Origin: Campylobacter concisus
GTDB taxonomy: Bacteria; Campylobacterota; Campylobacteria; Campylobacterales; Campylobacteraceae
Assembly: GCA_002092835.1 (NCBI GenBank)
Contig: LVWL01000019.1
Span: 124,001-188,000, forward strand
Direction: 5' to 3'
Length of the DNA stretch: 64,000 nt
Shown here: piece after piece, positions 36,646-46,413 of the stretch
Numbering within the stretch: position 1 is the first letter of the stretch
Layout of the letters: each line of letters starts with the position of its first letter
Translations under genes and position numbers: made by a program
The notes under the pieces: generated by a model
Seen by the model: only the letters and a program-made list of their open reading frames with translations
Database searches by the model: none
Told to the model about the DNA's origin: nothing

Positions 36646-36705
36646 TTAGTCTTTCGACAACGCGTTTTTTACTAGGCGGCACATGTGGCACATATCTGAT
36701 TTCAT
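36646..36705 (-). CDS. Met/Cys-containing leader peptide upstream of metQ1
   Basis: A 19-codon open frame, MKSDMCHMCRLVKNALSKD, begins at ATG 36705 after GAAAGGA at seven bases spacing, and stops at TAA 36648-36646. Codons 5, 6, 8 and 9 are Met, Cys, Met, Cys, a dense cluster next to a methionine transporter. It lies between metI and metQ1 on the same strand, and hairpins start right behind its stop. The setting is that of a regulatory leader peptide. Whether methionine, cysteine or both are sensed cannot be told. Too short for ordinary gene finding. Confidence 0.65.
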   Translation of the reverse strand: MKSDMCHMCRLVKNALSKD

Positions 36706-36780
36706 CTTTTATCCTTTCAGCTAAAAATTAATTCGGGCAATTTTAAGGAAAAAAGCTTAAAATCAGATAAAAACAAAGGC

Positions 36781-37455
36781 CTATTTTTTAGAAATTTTAT
36801 ATAAGTAGTTACCTAAAACTTGAAAAATTTGAACCATAATGATAAGAATAACCACGGTGTAGAGCATGATATCTGGGCGAAATCTTTGATATCCGTAGTT
36901 TATAGCGACAGATCCTAGTCCGCCACCACCAACTGCTCCAGCCATAGCTGAAAAGCCGATATTTACGATAAGTGTTAGCGTAAATGCCGAGATGATACCA
37001 GGAAGCGCCTCTACAAACATAACGCGAAAGATGATCTGAAATTTCGAGCTACCAAAGCTTTGAGCAGCCTCGATGATGCCTTTATCAACCTCTTTTAGAG
37101 CATTTTCAATGAGCCTTGCTACAAACGGAGCCGCTCCAATAGTTAGCGGAACGATCGCAGCCGTAGTACCGATGCTTGTGCCTACGATCATTTTTGTGAC
37201 CGGAAATAGCACAATAATAAGGATAATAAATGGAAAGCTTCTAAGCACGTTTATAACGATATCAAGTACAAAATAAAGCTGCTTGTTTGGCTTTAGCCCG
37301 TCTTTGTCTGAAAGTATGAGCAAAACCGCAGGTATGAGACCTATTATAAAGGCGAGCAGGGTGGAGACTATGCTCATATATAGCGTCTCGCCGATAGCTG
37401 GCAGCAGTATCCTAGAAAATACATCTGGAAATTTAGAAAAATCAATACCAAACAT
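36781..37455 (-). CDS. metI: Methionine ABC transporter permease MetI
   Basis: Membrane subunit of the MetNIQ importer, 224 residues with about five membrane helices. I use ATG 37455, which overlaps the metN stop (TGATG) and follows GGGAGG at proper spacing; 37470 would lie inside metN. LNVLRSFPFIILI, the EAA loop VDKGIIEAAQSFGSSKFQII that contacts MetN, and AGAVGGGGLGSVAINYGYQRF identify the family. The EAA motif is intact. It is followed by a 257-base gap that holds the leader-peptide attenuator. Confidence 0.94.
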   Translation of the reverse strand: MFGIDFSKFPDVFSRILLPAIGETLYMSIVSTLLAFIIGLIPAVLLILSDKDGLKPNKQLYFVLDIVINVLRSFPFIILIIVLFPVTKMIVGTSIGTTAAIVPLTIGAAPFVARLIENALKEVDKGIIEAAQSFGSSKFQIIFRVMFVEALPGIISAFTLTLIVNIGFSAMAGAVGGGGLGSVAINYGYQRFRPDIMLYTVVILIIMVQIFQVLGNYLYKISKK

Positions 37456-38411
37456 CAAGCAACCTCCCATAAAACGCCACTTTGCTTGATATAGTTAAGC
37501 ACGTTTTCTTTATCTTTTTCATCTATGTTTATGACAAGCGAGCCAAGGACGTTGTCGTTTAGCTTTTCAAGCTTGCCCCAGACTATGTTAAAGTCGATAT
37601 TTAGGCTTCTTGCCATGTGTGTTATCACGCTATTTTGAGCCACTTCTTTTGGAAAAAATAGCCTGATATTTGTGCCAGTGCTCGGCAAAATTTCTACTTC
37701 GCCTAAAAATTCTTTCATCTTCTCGTCCGGCTTTAAAAATAGTTCTTCAATACTTCCAGAGCCTATTATCTTGCCGCCTTCAAGCAAAATCGCGCATTTT
37801 GCGATCGATTTTACTACCTCCATCTCGTGTGTGACGATGACGACGCTGATGTCTAGCTCTTTGTTTATCTTCTCAAGCAATTCTAAAATTTGATTTGTCG
37901 TGTTTGGATCAAGAGCTGAAGTCGCCTCGTCGCTTAGTAAAATTTTAGGATTTAAAGCAAGTGCTCTAGCGATGGCGACACGCTGTTTTTGGCCGCCGCT
38001 TAGTTCGCTTGGATAGCTTTTTGCCTTGCTTTCAAGACCGACTAAATTTAAAAGTTCTCTTACTCTTTTTTCGGTCTTGTCACTTTTATATCCCCAAAAT
38101 TTAAGCGGAGTAGCCACGTTTTCAAAGACATTTTTCCTAGCCATCAGGGCAAAATGCTGAAATATCATTCCGACATCTCGCCTTAAAATTCTTTGCTGCA
38201 TCTCATCTAAATTTTTTATCTCTTGATCAAAGACTTTTAAGCTACCACCTTGATAGCTTTCAAGCCCGTTTATACACCTTAAAAGTGTTGATTTGCCAGC
38301 GCCGCTGTGTCCTACAATAGCAAAAATTTCACCCTTTGCAACCTCTAGATTTACATCATAAAGGATCTGCGTACCGCCATAAAATTTGGTTAAATTTTCT
38401 ATCTTTATCAC
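37455..38411 (-). CDS. metN: Methionine ABC transporter ATP-binding protein MetN
   Basis: ATPase of the methionine importer. GTG 38411 starts on the last base of the valS stop. Walker A is GHSGAGKST (34-42), the signature is [15 protein letters not shown] and Walker B is [13 protein letters not shown]. The C-terminal 80 residues form the NIL domain ([32 protein letters not shown]) that in E. coli MetN binds methionine and inhibits transport. Length 318 residues is normal. Confidence 0.95.
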   Translation of the reverse strand: MIKIENLTKFYGGTQILYDVNLEVAKGEIFAIVGHSGAGKSTLLRCINGLESYQGGSLKVFDQEIKNLDEMQQRILRRDVGMIFQHFALMARKNVFENVATPLKFWGYKSDKTEKRVRELLNLVGLESKAKSYPSELSGGQKQRVAIARALALNPKILLSDEATSALDPNTTNQILELLEKINKELDISVVIVTHEMEVVKSIAKCAILLEGGKIIGSGSIEELFLKPDEKMKEFLGEVEILPSTGTNIRLFFPKEVAQNSVITHMARSLNIDFNIVWGKLEKLNDNVLGSLVINIDEKDKENVLNYIKQSGVLWEVA

Positions 38412-41169
38412 TATTTTTCTCCAAGAGCTTCTAATTCTTCACATACTTTTTTAAATTTAGCCTCAGCACTTTCTAGCGCCTCTTTGTTTGTCTCTATGAC
38501 CTCTTTTGGTGCGTTTGCTACGAAATTTTGGTTATTTAGCATGCCTGAAAGCTTAGCTATCTCTTTTTCAAGCTTTGTCTTTTGAGACCTTAGCCTTGTG
38601 ATGATACCGCTCATATCAAGCCCTTCAAGCGGGACAAATGCCTCTAAATTTTCGCTCACATCTCTTATTGAATTTTCGATTTTCTCATCTACAAAGCCGA
38701 TCTCTTCGCATTTTGCAAGCAGCTTGATGTACTCTTTAACCTCGTCAAGATCTATTTTGTCATTAAATTTAACAAAGGCTTTTGCGATCTTTGAGTTGCC
38801 AAGATCGATAGTCGCTTTTGCACGGCGAATAGCACGATCGCTTCGATAACTAGCTCAAATTTCTTCTCAACCTCTAAATTTCGCTCTTTTATCTCTGGAT
38901 AGCTCATCACCATTATTGATTTTGCATTTTCAAGCTGTGTGCCGCTAAGCTCTTGAAATAGATACTCTGAGAGAAACGGCATGAAAGGATTTAGCAGTTT
39001 CATCGCCTCTTTAAATATACTTCCAAGCTCTTTTACACTCGCTTTGTCAGCCTTGCTAAGCTCGATGCCCCAGTCACAAAACTCATCCCAAAGGAATTTA
39101 TAAAGCGTGTTTGCAGCGTCATTGAAGCGGTAGGCGTCGATGTTTTCGCGCACCTCTCTCACGCACTCGTTAAAGCGGCTGTTCATATAAATTCCAAGCT
39201 TTGTTTCAAGCTTGATATCCTCTAAATTTGCAAATTTGCTCTCATTTAGCATGAGATATTTGCTCGCATTATAAAGCTTGTTGGTGAAATTTCTTACCTG
39301 CTTCATCTTAGCGTCGCTTAGCTTGATGTCGCGTCCTTGAACGGCCAAAAGCGTTAGCGTAAAGCGCAAGATATCGGCGCTATACTCATTTATGCTATCA
39401 AGTGGGTTGATGACGTTACCAAGACTCTTGCTCATCTTTCTGCCGAATTCGTCCTTTACAAGCGCGTGCAAATATATGTCGTCAAATGGCAGCTTACCAA
39501 GGGCATTTTCACCCTGAAACATCATCCTAGCAACCCAGAAAAATAATATATCAAAGCCAGTTATGAGAAGGTTGTTTGGATAAAACTCAGCGAGATCCCC
39601 CTCAAACCATTTTTCATTTTTAAGCTCATTTTCATTGCCCCAGCCAAGTGTGCTAAATGGCCAAAGACCAGAGCTAAACCATGTATCTAGCACGTCTGGA
39701 TCTTGGTGAATGTTTTTACTTTTACACTTTTTGCACTCGCACGGCTCCCCCTCATCAGCCCATATATAACCGCAATCATCGCAGTAAAATACTGGAATTT
39801 GATGTCCCCACCAAAGCTGGCGTGAGATACACCAGTCTCTTAGCTCTCTCATCCACGCATTAAAGCTGTTTATCCAGTGCGGCGGGTAAAATTTAGCAAG
39901 GCTCTCTGAGACCTTTTGTATCGCTTCATCTGCGATCTCTTTTTTGACAAACCACTGCTTTGAGATGTATGGCTCTACGACGTTTTTGCAGCGGTAGCAG
40001 TAGCCTACTTGGTTTTCGTAGTCTTCTATCTTTTCAACATTGCCAAGTTTTTCAAGCTCGGCTACTACGACATCTCTAGCCTCAAGCCTCTCAAGACCTG
40101 CAAATTTATCGCACTTGTCGTTTAAAATGCCCTTTTCATCAAAGACAGTGATAAACTCAAGGTTATGTTTTTTGCCTACCTCGTAGTCGTTTTGATCGTG
40201 CGCAGGCGTGACCTTAACAAGGCCTGTTCCAAACTCCATATCGACATGCTCGTCTGCGATGATCTCGATCTCTCTATTTATGATAGGTAGCACCACCTTT
40301 TTGCCGATTAAATTTTTATAGCGCTCGTCGTTTGGATTTACCATTACGGCGGTGTCGCCAAAGTAGGTTTCAGGACGAGTAGTTGCAACTACTATATAAG
40401 CGCCTTGTCTCGCATGCGCCTTTGCTGGAGACTGCTGCTCGTTCTTCACTGCAACGCACGAAGAGTGCGCTTCATTCGAACTCGCATCGCAACCAGCAAA
40501 TTCATCATGTGATACTTCTGCTTGATAGTTTTCTAAATTTTGTCCATCCGCAAAGTAGTATCTCAAATGATAAAGCTTGCCTTTATTCTCTTTGTGCTCA
40601 ACCTCGATGTCAGAGAGTGCTCCGTCGTGCGTACACCAGTTTATCATGTAGTTTTTCTGAACGATCAGTCCTTTGTCGTATAAATTTACAAAGGCTTTTT
40701 TCACAGCTTTTCTTAAGCCCTCATCCATGGTAAATCTCTGGCGTGACCAAGCCGGAGTGATGCCAAGTTTGCGCATCTGATGGACGATCATGCCGCCGCT
40801 TTTCTCCTTCCACTCCCACACTTTTTCTACAAATTTCTCGCGTCCAAGCTCTTCTTTTTTGATACCTTGGGCTAAAAGCTGCTTTTCAACGACGTTTTGA
40901 GTAGCGATGCCGGCGTGGTCAAGTCCTGGCTGCCAAAGTGTCTTATAGCCGTCCATCCTCTTGTAACGAGCCATGATATCTTGGAGTGTGAAGGTTAGGG
41001 CATGCCCGATGTGAAGCGAGCCAGTCACGTTTGGAGGTGGCATCATAATGCAAAATTTACGTCCATCTTTTTGGATATCTTTGTTCGCGTCTATCTCGAA
41101 GTATCCGCGTTCTTCCCAAATTTTATAAAATTTATCTTCTATCTCTTTTGCATTGTAAAATTCTGCCAC
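38411..41169 (-). pseudogene. valS: Valyl-tRNA synthetase, one-base frameshift near the C-terminus
   Basis: Charges tRNA-Val; essential. The main part (41169-38752) shows class I motifs PPPNVTGSLHIGHA and KMSKSLGN, the editing domain with VVATTRPETYFGDTAV, and the zinc-like CDDCGY...CKKCK segment. It then shifts frame after VIEAIV. One added base near 38833 gives AIVAIRRAKATIDLGNSKIA, joining the C-terminal coiled-coil arm (LEAFVPLEGLDMSGIITRL ... ELEALGEK) with stop at 38411. The restored protein has 919 residues, about 49 more than the usual Campylobacter length near 870, because of an insert at 40396-40542. Essentiality suggests that the frameshift is an assembly deletion. Confidence 0.93.
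40396..40542 (-). repeat. G+C-rich in-frame insert of about 49 codons within valS
   Basis: Between RYYFADG and IVVATTRPE, where other valyl-tRNA synthetases read almost directly from one to the other, lies a stretch including YQAEVSHDEFAGCDASSNEA, SSCVAVKNEQQSPAKAHARQ. By my count the 98 bases from 40400 are about 58% G+C, far above the local level. They hold a palindrome CGCATGCG and a CGCAC-GAAGA-GTGCG hairpin. Small, hydrophilic, in-frame and inside an editing domain: it resembles a short mobile element tolerated within genes. Only one copy was noticed in this window. Confidence 0.55.
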
Positions 41170-41257
41170 TTTTATCTCCTCAGTTTCGTTTAAAAAATGC
41201 TTAATACTATCTAAAATTTGTTTAAAAAAATCTTTGCAAAAGTGGGGAAATATGGGC

Positions 41258-41279
41258 TTGGGGCGGTTAAACGCCCCAA
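41258..41279 (-). terminator. Strong hairpin after the alpha-2-macroglobulin gene
   Basis: TTGGGGCG and CGCCCCAA form a perfect eight-base stem with a six-base loop, 13 bases past the stop codon of the macroglobulin gene. There is no U-run on the minus strand, so it may act with Rho or as an mRNA end protector. It separates the pbpC operon from valS. Confidence 0.45.
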
Positions 41280-41291
41280 AATTTATATGGC

Positions 41292-44200
41292 TTATTTGAC
41301 AGTAAAGCTTCGCTGAGCTAGGTCGTAATCGTTTTGTCTTTCGTTATACATATTTTCAGTTGTGACCGCACCAAGCGAGCATTTGCCACCAAGTCTTACA
41401 CGATAAGGTGTGTAAAGCATAGCCTCTCTCTTGTCACTATCTAGTGTATAAAAACTTAAGACTCGATCATCTTTTATGCTTTGATATTCAAGCTCAATGC
41501 TATCTTTAAGGCTCTTACTAAAGCCACTTAAATTTTCATTTATTGGCTCAAAGCAGCTGCTTACTATCTCGTTTATTACACCATTTTTAACCATAGCTTT
41601 AGAATTTATCACTATTTTTGAATAGACAACATCATTTACTCTTAGGCTGTCAAGACCTAGCTCTTTTCCTTTTTCATCGACAAACGTTCTATAAATATCA
41701 AGCTCTTTTGGCTCTATTTTGTGCTTGATCTCAAGTGGCACATAAGCGTAGCTTAAAATAGTGGCATATAGCTTGTTTTTACCAAGTGGCGTGATGGTAA
41801 AATTTCCATCTTTTGCTGTAAATGATACACTTAAAAGGCCATCAAATTCTTTGCTTTCGCCATTATAGCTAAGCTTAAATTTATTATTTTTCTCGCCAAC
41901 ATCTTTGCCAAAGTAGGCATTTAGCGCTCTAAGAGTAAAAGCGCGCTCCTGCGTTGAGCTTAGCTCATTTAAATTTGTTATCAAGAAATTTGCAAGATCA
42001 TCTGAGTAGTCGTTTTTCTCAAAATATTTTGCGTGCAGATACAAGATAAATGCATTGTCTCTCATCTTTGAGCCAAAGCTAGAATAATCCCTGCTGTAAT
42101 CAGCTATCTGAGCTTTTTTAATATCTTTTAGCGCCACCTTTGCTTCGTCATTTAAGCCATTTAGTTTCAAAGCTGCTGCCATTAGATATTTATTAAGTGC
42201 AGTCGTATTGTAAGCTTTGTGGTCATAAATTTTATTTAGCACCGATTTATCAGCAACATTTGCGCGGGAGCTTACATAAATAGCATATAGGGCTTCAATG
42301 TCTGTGTTTGTATATTTTAAGAGCGAATTTAATGCTCTTTGCTTTACATTTTTATTTAGCTCATATCCAGCCTCTTCAAGATCAAGCAGCACATCAGTTG
42401 CATAGATCGAAGCAAATGCATTTGTACTACCTAGATCGCTCCAGTAGCCAAAGCTACCATCTGGTTTTTGCATCTTAATTAGCTCACTCATACCGCTTGC
42501 AATAAATCTCTTTTGATCATTTTTTTCAAGCTCATCTTTTGGCCTTAAATTTAAAAGCGCAAGCAGTCTTGAGCTCCTTTGCTCCGCACATCCGTAAGGG
42601 TACTCGACTAAATTTTTAGAAGCTGCTAATAGCACGCTTGAGACCGAGCTTGACGCATCTATACTAACATTGTGAAAGCCTTTTGGAAGCGAGATCGTGC
42701 TCTCTTTGTCAAAGACGCTACTTTTTGCATAGGTGCTAATCGTATAAGGATTAACTACATCAAGTAAATTTTGAGCCGTTTTTGAGCTGTTTTTATCGCT
42801 TATTGTTATATTGTATTCGCCAGCTCCAGCTTCAAGAGCTGAAATTTTAAATGTAAAGGCTTTATTTTCAAGCGGCTTTAAATTCGCATTTTCTTTTGTT
42901 TTAATGCTTAAATTTTTACTGCTAGCCACTTTTATGGTTAAATTTTTATCCTCATTTGTTGTGTTTATGAGCCTTAAGTTTGCATTTAGCTCATCACCTT
43001 TTAACAGATAAACTAACGCGCTTGGCTTAATAATCACATCATCTTTTACTAAAATTTCTTTATTTACAGCGTTCATGCCAGTTTCATTATTTGCCACGAC
43101 ATCTACTCTAATGGCAGAGTTAAAGCCATTTGGCGTTTTAAACTCGTATGAAATTTCACCATTATCGTCAGCTTGAAGGCTTACTAAATTTGCGTATGTT
43201 TTTATATTTTTGCTATCAACCGGGCTAGCATGTTTTGCCATCTTTGCCTCCATAGCAAGTGCTGCCATATCGCCACCAAAGCTTAATGTCTTGCCCTCGA
43301 CTTTATAGTTTGTGAGCATATTATAAATGTCATAGTCAAAGACACCATCTGGTAAAATTTTGTCAAAAAATTTAAGTGGATCGGCTGGCTTTTGTGACGT
43401 TATATCAAGCACGCCAACATCTGTGATAAATAAATTTACATAAGCTTTTGGCTTTGTTTTTAGTGAAATTTTTATATTTTCATCGCTTTTTGCTGTATTT
43501 GGCGCATCAAGGCTTAGATTAAGTATCCTTGATGACTTATCGGCCTTAGCATAAACCTTACCGTAAGTCCTAAATGGAGTTAATCCACCATCTGTCATGC
43601 GGTAGATATTTGCACTCACGTAAAGTCCGCTAAAATCAAAGTCAAGTTTAAATTTCACATTTGCTGAGTTATTTTTTATCTTAACAACTTTGTAAGCTTT
43701 CACGCCACCATCTTCAAGTGTAACAAGGGCGATGCCTTCTTTTATAGCTGAGCTTATATCAGCACTTAGTTCATCGCCTTTTTTGTAGATATTTTTATTT
43801 AGTTTGATTTGAGATTTGCTAAGCTCTTTTGTAGGTGCTAGAGTCGAGTAGTTGTAGCCACTTACGTCCATATCAAGGCTTGTACTTGCTCCACTTACTA
43901 GATTTGTAGCGATGATCACATATGAGCCACTTTGTGTAAATTTGTAGCTAAACTCGCCATTATCTTTATAAAAATTATCCACATCTTCTAGAGTTTGAAA
44001 CCACTTTATATAGCCATTTGCATCTCTTTGGTATTGCCAAGTAACACGCTTTATTTCAAATTTTAAATTTGATTTTACGGCCTTTTGACTTGACATATCT
44101 ACCACAACCGTTCTTATTTTTACATCTTCGTTTGGCTCAGCAAATGTCGTGCTTGCTGCGATACCAACCATATCTTTGTAAGGATAGAGAGTAAAGCTTT

Positions 44201-46412
44201 TTGTATCGCTTACATTTTTGCCATCATCATTTACATTGAAATTTATCACGCCTGTTATGATAGAAGAGGCATTTTTAGTGCTAAAGCTAAGATCTATCAT
44301 TTGGCTTGATTTGCCATCTTTTGAAAGAGTGAGATCGTTTTCAAAAGATGGATAAGCGCTTGGTTTTAGCGTATTGTTTTTAAATTTATACTCTTTAAAC
44401 TCGCTATTTTTATATTCATCATCAAAAAAGCTCACCTGCATGCTGCCATCAAGCTCGCTAGCAGCGCCACCAAAGAGATAGTTACTAGCTAGATTGGCTC
44501 TAACAAGCTCATTTGCGAAAAATTTATCTCTCTCAAGCGTTATCTCATTCTTTATCCTATTTGGCATAAAACTCTCAACAAAAAATGGCACATTTGAGAT
44601 CACTTTGCTTGCATAAATTACTTGCATATTAAATCTACCACTTAGATCGCTTAGTATCTCTTTTTCAAAATTTACCATGCCAACGTCATTTGTATTTTTT
44701 GAAATTTCAGCACTACTTTTGCCTTGTGGATCGAAAAATTTTATCTTTATAGGCATATTTTTTAAAGGATTAAAATCTCTATCTCTTAGATAGATTGCAC
44801 CCTTTAAACTCTCATTTGGTCTTATGATATTTGAAGCAAAATGAACGTAAGCATCGATACTCTCACTGGCATTTTGGCTCATAAATTTCGCTTCATTTAA
44901 CGCTTCGTCTTCTTTTAAAATAAGAAAATTTTGCTCTTTTCCAAGAGAGACAACTACCGAAGAGATATCTTTATAAATATCTTTTTTGTTAAATTTAAAA
45001 ACGCCTATATCATTTGTCGCACCAACTGCGATTTCTTCGTTTTTCTTGCCATAAATTTTTACATTTGCGTTTGGCAGCATTGTATTTTCGCCAAGACGAT
45101 TTGCAAATACGAAAATTTCATCCTTGCCAAGCTTTGCATTTACGGCGATATCACTTAGATAGACTACTTTTGAGACGCTCTTATCTTTGCCGTAGTTTAA
45201 GTTTATCTTATAAACTCCGTCTCCAGCCCCGGCAAAGTCGAGTTTGATTTTATTTAGCGAAATTTCATTTAATGCGCCATCAAGTTTATAGCTTTTGCTT
45301 GCCACTTTTGTGCTGAAGTTGCTTAACTCTTCGTTATTGTCATTAAAATTTAAGAAATATCTAAAATTTTGATCGCTTAGCTTTTCAATGCTTACATTTA
45401 ATTCAGGCAAATTTGCACTTCTAATACCGATTTCGCCAACACTTGAGATATATGGCTCATTATTTATAAAATTTGCAAATGGAGTAAAATTGCCAGTTAC
45501 TACTTCATAGCTACTTTCTTCTCTTACTACATTTCTATCATCACCAAAACCGGGCTTAATGGTGATTTCATAACTATTTTGTGGCTTAAAATCGTCACTT
45601 GTGATATCAATGTAGTAATAATACTCGCTAAGCTCTGAGTTTTCTTCATAGTTGTCACTATATTTAACGTCACTAATGCTAAAGTTTTTTACACCTTTAA
45701 TGTTTATAAATTTTTTTAAGTTAATATCGTCATCAAGCCAATTTTTTAGATAAATTCTAAAGCCCAAGATGCCATTATCAAGGCTCACTGGATAAATTTC
45801 TGGTATCTCAAGACTCTTTGCATTATCATTTATATTTGCGCTTTCTTCACTTATCTCATCGGCAAAATTTACTACCGTTTCACCTGAAAGCGTTGCACCG
45901 AATTTGCTCTCAAATTTTTCACCAAAATCAAAAACTGGATTGCTTAAATTTTTATCAAGGTTAAGCTCAAAGCTATTGTTAGAAAGCTCAATCGCTTTAA
46001 ATTTTGCATCTTTTACGGCAATATTTTTGATAGCTTCAATATTTACTTCATCATTAAATTTAAGTATATATTTGCTATCGCTTATTTTTTCTATCTTTGT
46101 TAGCTCAAATTCTTTCGTGGCAAAACTAGCAGTGCTTCCATTTTCAAGCTTGCAGCTGTAATCCAAACCAGCATGCATATCTTTTGTAAAAAGTAGCAAG
46201 CTTTGACTATTAAATCTAACCGTACCATTTAATGCTGGTTGGCACAAAAGTAGCTTTTTATCGCTTAGCATACCAACAAAATTTTTATCGACTTTATCTT
46301 CTAGTCCAAACTCTACGCTTAGGGGCGATTTTATCTGTGCTGTACCATTTAGGCTCAAAGCATATAAATTTGTCATTCCCAAAAGTGCTAGAAGCGCTAC
46401 TTTTTGCCACAT
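41292..46412 (-). CDS. Bacterial alpha-2-macroglobulin
   Basis: A 1706-residue periplasmic protease-trapping protein. A signal peptide (KVALLALLGMTNLYA) lacks a lipobox, unlike the E. coli lipoprotein form. Repeated MG-type beta domains fill the first 1000 residues, with a bait-like region. The thioester motif is YGCAEQ near residue 1273, followed by an alpha/alpha thioester domain (MQKPDGSFGYWSDLGSTNAF). The Cys-Gly/Ala-Glu-Gln is intact, so covalent trapping should be possible. It overlaps no gene but lies one base after pbpC, the usual partner: the pair is thought to guard the wall against foreign proteases after envelope damage. Confidence 0.93.
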   Translation of the reverse strand: MWQKVALLALLGMTNLYALSLNGTAQIKSPLSVEFGLEDKVDKNFVGMLSDKKLLLCQPALNGTVRFNSQSLLLFTKDMHAGLDYSCKLENGSTASFATKEFELTKIEKISDSKYILKFNDEVNIEAIKNIAVKDAKFKAIELSNNSFELNLDKNLSNPVFDFGEKFESKFGATLSGETVVNFADEISEESANINDNAKSLEIPEIYPVSLDNGILGFRIYLKNWLDDDINLKKFINIKGVKNFSISDVKYSDNYEENSELSEYYYYIDITSDDFKPQNSYEITIKPGFGDDRNVVREESSYEVVTGNFTPFANFINNEPYISSVGEIGIRSANLPELNVSIEKLSDQNFRYFLNFNDNNEELSNFSTKVASKSYKLDGALNEISLNKIKLDFAGAGDGVYKINLNYGKDKSVSKVVYLSDIAVNAKLGKDEIFVFANRLGENTMLPNANVKIYGKKNEEIAVGATNDIGVFKFNKKDIYKDISSVVVSLGKEQNFLILKEDEALNEAKFMSQNASESIDAYVHFASNIIRPNESLKGAIYLRDRDFNPLKNMPIKIKFFDPQGKSSAEISKNTNDVGMVNFEKEILSDLSGRFNMQVIYASKVISNVPFFVESFMPNRIKNEITLERDKFFANELVRANLASNYLFGGAASELDGSMQVSFFDDEYKNSEFKEYKFKNNTLKPSAYPSFENDLTLSKDGKSSQMIDLSFSTKNASSIITGVINFNVNDDGKNVSDTKSFTLYPYKDMVGIAASTTFAEPNEDVKIRTVVVDMSSQKAVKSNLKFEIKRVTWQYQRDANGYIKWFQTLEDVDNFYKDNGEFSYKFTQSGSYVIIATNLVSGASTSLDMDVSGYNYSTLAPTKELSKSQIKLNKNIYKKGDELSADISSAIKEGIALVTLEDGGVKAYKVVKIKNNSANVKFKLDFDFSGLYVSANIYRMTDGGLTPFRTYGKVYAKADKSSRILNLSLDAPNTAKSDENIKISLKTKPKAYVNLFITDVGVLDITSQKPADPLKFFDKILPDGVFDYDIYNMLTNYKVEGKTLSFGGDMAALAMEAKMAKHASPVDSKNIKTYANLVSLQADDNGEISYEFKTPNGFNSAIRVDVVANNETGMNAVNKEILVKDDVIIKPSALVYLLKGDELNANLRLINTTNEDKNLTIKVASSKNLSIKTKENANLKPLENKAFTFKISALEAGAGEYNITISDKNSSKTAQNLLDVVNPYTISTYAKSSVFDKESTISLPKGFHNVSIDASSSVSSVLLAASKNLVEYPYGCAEQRSSRLLALLNLRPKDELEKNDQKRFIASGMSELIKMQKPDGSFGYWSDLGSTNAFASIYATDVLLDLEEAGYELNKNVKQRALNSLLKYTNTDIEALYAIYVSSRANVADKSVLNKIYDHKAYNTTALNKYLMAAALKLNGLNDEAKVALKDIKKAQIADYSRDYSSFGSKMRDNAFILYLHAKYFEKNDYSDDLANFLITNLNELSSTQERAFTLRALNAYFGKDVGEKNNKFKLSYNGESKEFDGLLSVSFTAKDGNFTITPLGKNKLYATILSYAYVPLEIKHKIEPKELDIYRTFVDEKGKELGLDSLRVNDVVYSKIVINSKAMVKNGVINEIVSSCFEPINENLSGFSKSLKDSIELEYQSIKDDRVLSFYTLDSDKREAMLYTPYRVRLGGKCSLGAVTTENMYNERQNDYDLAQRSFTVK

Positions 46413-46413
46413 T

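Noticed and set aside
36740-36764. Small hairpin ATTTTAAG/CTTAAAAT after metI as a terminator
   Set aside because: The T-run is inside the loop and not after the stem, so the usual terminator form is missing. It may still affect mRNA stability.
40383-40733. 116-codon plus-strand frame opposite valS
   Set aside because: It is antisense to valS, has no ribosome-binding site and exists largely because of the G+C-rich insert on the other strand.
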